A stretch of 64,000 nucleotides of DNA, from assembly GCA_004352715.1 (NCBI GenBank), contig SCFE01000018.1, forward strand, positions 2,568,013-2,632,012, written 5' to 3'. Positions within the stretch are counted from its first letter, which is position 1. Every line of letters begins with the position of its first letter. The translations under genes were made by a program, and so were the position numbers. Below the pieces are notes generated by a model that worked only from the letters and a program-made list of their open reading frames with translations, was not told the DNA's origin and did no database searches. Origin of the DNA: Hofstenia miamia. Its lineage: Eukaryota > Xenacoelomorpha > Acoela. Below, in pieces: positions 59,581 through 64,000 of the stretch.

Positions 59581-61758
59581 CTTATTTTGATAACATCGGC
59601 ATTAATTCTTTAATGAATATCTGTATAATATAATTACATAATTACTTAAACTGAACTGCGTATTAAATGATGGGCTTCCATTTATGATAGTTATAGGTCT
59701 ATGGGTCTACACAAGACCCGTAATTCGATATCTAACTCGACTCAACTTAATACGAATAAAAAATATCCTGAACTCAAACACCCTAATCTTAATTGCTAGT
59801 TGGCTTTGTAGATTTGTTTTCCAATAACTCATCTTTGATCAAAGTCACGTTTCTATTTCTTGCCTTCTATTTTCTAGCAAGGACAAATTGAGCCTTTAAT
59901 AATATTTTACAAAATTGTTGCTTCATATAAATATCCGATTAGAATATTTTTTATACCACCCACCGTAAATTTTAGAATGATCATCGACATCCAAAATATT
60001 TGAAAATCATAGAAAGTTTCTTAAATTTGAAATAACTTTGAAAAATGAGGGGTGAATGGCATTTACATTAATGGTATGTTGAACGGCATTGAATGCTTAT
60101 GATGGGCTTTATACATTATATAGGACCAATGTCAAGTAGTTCATCCTTCATCAAATCACTTAAGGAGTATTTTGTTTAAAGAAAGCTTTGTAGTGCGTAT
60201 GGCGGATTTGGTCTCCCGTCGTTCTTATATATATTTTGGCGCCATGTGAATTTGATAAATGATTACTTCTGCTCTCCTTAAAATACCGCTGATGCTAATT
60301 TGCTGTCAATCGTGAGTGTAGGCGCTCCCCGCAACAATGGGTCCTTCCGCTACGTGCTTTGACAGAGTGCGCCTGCTGTCCGATAAAATAAACTCCTGTC
60401 CCCTACACTCAAGTTGTTTAAATTCATTCCTTAGCAAGATAAAATTTTTTACACTCGTCAATTTTCCATATTGGCGTCACTTTTTGCATATTAATCTATT
60501 CTAATGTAATTAATATTCTGACGTTATTTTCATTAGTATACGCTTACGCTTTGTCCACATTAAAATCAGTTTTTCTATCAAAAATTAAGCTGTGAGAGAT
60601 TTAAGTCATTTCCCTTTGATTTTGTAATTCTATTAAACCATGAAGCATAGCATAGGCTGTAATCAGTTCGGTCAGCATAACTCTTAACGAAAGATTAAAA
60701 ATTCGTTTAACATTTTTTGTCAATTATTTTAAAAATGAATTTACTTTCAAGCTGTCTACTTCTGAATGTTCTGTAGGCCAAAAACTTTTTTACTACAGTC
60801 TCAAGTCAAGTGGTCCCTTGCGGGACTTGATGCTTCAAATTCCCTGGTCCCGTCTTATCGTGGTCTTGGAAGAAATTGGATTCAGATCGATGCCACCCGT
60901 ATTACATGTGTGCGTGATTTATAACGCAAATCGATGAAGGGTTTATCAAATTCGTATAAAGTTAACATTATAATATCAAGGTATTCAAAATTTATCACAT
61001 CTCAATGCATAGAAAGAATGAAATTACATATTTTACTGTTCCTGGTCTCGATGTCATTGATTTCTTCACCGAAATGACTTCTTTAGTCTTTATCCCTATT
61101 TCATTTTCCGCCGAAGATAAACTGATCTCATTCGTCTCCCAAAATAGTGGTTATCCGTCACACCATTTACACCAGTTTACCAAAATTGATACCATTTAAC
61201 AATCGATTTGTCGCGATTATGTCAAATGACTTTGAAACTTTGAGAAAATACTAATATATATAAATCTGTTCTCCACCGTCCCAGTTCCTATAATTACGAT
61301 CCCATTCATTCTGAATTATGTGGTCCCCGATCACTTCCAACGAGATCGGGATCAATGAATCTCATGGGACAAGATTGTTCTGTCGTGTATTAATATTATC
61401 ACCGCAAGATTTCAATGTGAAAATATTACAAAAGTTTGGTGCCTTTCCCTTTACATGCTCCATTCTCCTTATATCCAACAATAATTCTAAAGAATTCACT
61501 AGAATTTATTTTATAAAAATTACCCGCCATCTTCTGAATTGATTACTCCCTGCAAGTGTTTCTTATCAGTAATTTGAAATTCATTACACTATATTTAGAA
61601 GGGAATTCAATTTCCCATGTACCGGAGTTAATTGCGTCATCAGCCACGAACGATATTATTTTTTCAAATGCTTATTGCATGCTAGCGTTTTCACACACAG
61701 GTAATCGTCGAATTACTATAGTGATTGGTTCCGACCAATCGATCTTAAGTCGGCCATT
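59581..61758. other. Non-coding stretch with a GC-richer island
   Basis: 60180-60420 is clearly less AT-rich than its surroundings and holds the small inverted-end segment listed next. Frames at 61005-61199, 61318-61542 and 61556-61783 lie in a moderately GC-richer patch but match nothing recognised; they may be a decayed repeat. Confidence 0.4.
60313..60411. other. 99-bp GC-rich segment with 10-bp inverted ends
   Basis: TGAGTGTAGG at the left is exactly inverted as CCTACACTCA at the right. An inner GGCGC/GCGCC pair could extend the pairing. It may be a tiny MITE or SINE relic, or a structured RNA; nothing decides between these. Confidence 0.35.
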
Positions 61759-61759
61759 G

Positions 61760-61782
61760 ATATATATATATATATATATATA
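61760..61782. repeat. (TA)n microsatellite
   Basis: Alternating TA run. Confidence 0.9.
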
Positions 61783-62005
61783 AGTGGGGCGTTTAGAGGG
61801 CGACCGCAACCCCTTTTGGGGCCACTTAAGAAAAATGTTCTCTTCGTCAAAATTGAAAATTTTTCACTTTAATTCAAGATATTATCAATCGATTTGCTGC
61901 TAAAAACAGACGATTGCATTTTGTGTCATCTTACTTTTGTTCAAAAAATTTTTTTGCAGTTTTTTTGTCAAATTGGGTGTCAGGCCTTCCTCCCGTTTTA
62001 AAAAT

Positions 62006-62008
<3 letters not shown>

Positions 62009-62087
<79 letters not shown>
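62009..62087. repeat. (TA)n microsatellite, longest intact run in the window
   Basis: About 79 bases of alternating TA, with a single extra A near 62061. Confidence 0.92.
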
Positions 62088-64000
62088 CACATGTCTTTGA
62101 GGTCTCCTGGAAATATTTTCTACCACATATATATGGTTAAGTATAATTATACAATTTTGTTGAAATTCTTTAGAAATGTATTTAAAAAATTTTCCATTAT
62201 TGTTTTTGAAACGAAATGTGCACCAGTCCTTATGATTCAGATCAATTCCTAGGATGTAAACGAAATTAAAAAGTTTAGGTTTTCAATGTGTTATAAATTC
62301 CAATTTCAACTGAAGTACTCGTTCCTGATTTGCTATTTGATTTTAACTTACGTTCTTATATTACGAATTTCTAATTAACGCTAGTTTTTTATTTTACATC
62401 GTTTACGTCTTAGATCGTTTTAGAATTTAATGTTAAAGTTGAACGTCCGTTTGGTAATTTTTTACTGCTTTTCTATTTTGTATTTTTTAATTTTTCCATT
62501 TCAACTGTTAACACACTACTAAAAACTGTTTTTTAGTTAATTTAAAGGAAGTAGAGTAATGTTTTCAAACAGTTTTGGAATTACTTGCCTAGTGGTAGCT
62601 AATTTGATCAATTGTTGAGATTTCCTCAGTTGATTAATTAAATTGTTTATTAAAATAGAACATGCTCATTTATCAAAACCTTTCGTAAATATAGGTGTAA
62701 TTTGATAATTTAAAACTGGAAATGAGTCATTCAAAATCTCTTTGATCTATTTTTCTGATTGTTTGAAAGATTACTTACTGTACTTTAGCATGCAATTTGG
62801 ATATTAGTACTTTTTCGTACAATTCTAAAATTTTTTTTTTACTTAAATAGATATGTTTTTAGCTTGGTAATAGGTTCTTGCAAAAATGATGATTAACTTA
62901 AAATCATTTATGACCCATTTTCGGTTAAATGTTTGTTTTCAAATTTTCATTAAAATGGTTTATGCAAAGTTTAATTGTTTTATTAGTTATCCAATCAACC
63001 TTTTCGTTTCGATAGATGGCGTCTAGCTGTATTGAATTTCTAAATAAAAATTCTAAAATGCTAAATGTCTTAAATTTTTTTGTGTAACCAATGATCATTG
63101 TAAAGATTTAATAAGAATTAACTTCAAAGAGGCGGAATTTTTTCAAGATTATACAATTCGTGCCTTATTAAAGTTATAACCTATGAGAATATCATAAACC
63201 AGGCAGAATAAACCATGACATTTTATGTAACCAAGGTCAAATTAGATTGATCTTTATTACTAATAATTACATTTTTCGGCTGAGTTATTATTTAGTGAGT
63301 GCTTGCGCAGCTTCAAAATATATAATTCTGAGCTAGTTGTTTGGTTTGATTCAGCTCCTTGCCTTGCCTTTAGTTGAGACGTATCATATCGGGATTAGTA
63401 GACGTTTGTACACAATTGCTTATTGTACTTTGATTGTATTGTACTTTATCGTTATCTGCTTATGACACTCGGTTGGTTTTTTTTGAAATTTGCCAATTCT
63501 GAGAAGTCAAATAAAGTAATCGATGCCATAGTTCGAGAATTCGTTTCAAGGTGGGATAAAATTCGTTAAAATTCGTTTCAAATAAAATTCGTTAAATGTC
63601 GATAAAAATTTGTGCATTTACAAGTTGCATATTTTTTAAATTAAAAAATACAATGACAAACTAGTCAAATGATGCACTGTGCAATGACATTTAGTTTTTA
63701 TTCTGATGTCGTTTTTCGTGTTTTGGAGTTTTTTTAAATTTATTGGCTTTTTTACACTTATTTTTTTATAAACAATTTTGTGAACGACATTTATTCAGAT
63801 CGTTATGAATTTCCTTAGCATTTATCGTTTATTATTGATAGTGGCCACAATCCTACAGAATCCCATTTTTCCAAGAATTTGTTAAAAAATAAACTCTGTG
63901 TATGTATTTTGTATGGATAGATTAGCAGTACCTAACTGTGAAAGTTTTGTTTACTACGTTCAACTTTCATTTTAAATATTTAAAAAATTTGACGATTGTT
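62088..64000. other. Non-coding AT-rich stretch to the window end
   Basis: No gene, element end or tandem repeat recognised. There is only a small local duplication, AAATTCGTT repeated at 63560-63595. Confidence 0.5.

Noticed and set aside
61005-61783. Series of short plus-strand frames in a slightly GC-richer patch
   Set aside because: No recognisable domain and no consistent exon boundaries; more likely a decayed repeat.
1-64000. CRISPR arrays, operons, prophage or a bacterial defence system
   Set aside because: No regularly spaced short repeats or clustered intronless frames; splice sites, microsatellites and transposon types show this is animal nuclear DNA.

Overview
The window is AT-rich genomic DNA from an invertebrate-type animal that I cannot name. 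It has long introns bounded by GT/AG sites with consistent reading phases. It carries AATAAA signals, many (TA)n microsatellites (several running into N gaps), and mostly DNA transposons with TA, 3-bp or 8-bp target duplications, plus one non-LTR retrotransposon. Operons, Shine-Dalgarno sites, CRISPR arrays and rRNA are absent. Most short open frames are chance AT-rich frames.

Layout. 1-6.5 kb: a 178-bp tandem repeat, an apparently intronless LicD/fukutin-like gene (1629-2441), a decayed IS630/Tc1/mariner transposase fragment, an internally deleted mariner element with both inverted ends, and a hAT-type MITE. 6.5-13.6 kb: no gene seen; a nearly perfect 225-bp palindromic element with TAA target duplications lies at 11.3 kb.

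13.6-40.2 kb: one plus-strand gene assembled here from nine exons whose splice phases all agree. It encodes at least five immunoglobulin domains, 463 codons in total. Both ends of the gene are unresolved. A cysteine-rich, phase-compatible candidate terminal exon ending in a stop lies at 52639-52802. The introns hold a 1.5-kb near-identical duplication joined by a single N, a nested transposon stack at 24.5-25.8 kb, related MITEs in opposite orientation on either side of exon 2, and GC-rich hAT-like elements.

40.5-43.5 kb: a 5'-truncated non-LTR retrotransposon with an 898-codon open frame (partial endonuclease plus complete reverse transcriptase). 43.5-64 kb: a 1000-N gap, a 706-bp hAT MITE, dispersed-repeat copies and TA microsatellites, with no other convincing gene.

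The two host genes show no functional link. LicD/fukutin proteins belong to a group that includes sugar-phosphate and phosphocholine transferases, while multi-Ig proteins act in cell adhesion or as receptors. I found no clearly novel system. The best leads are the Ig gene model, the intronless LicD gene, the nested transposons with their internal pre-insertion copy, and the likely assembly duplication at 18.3-21.3 kb.
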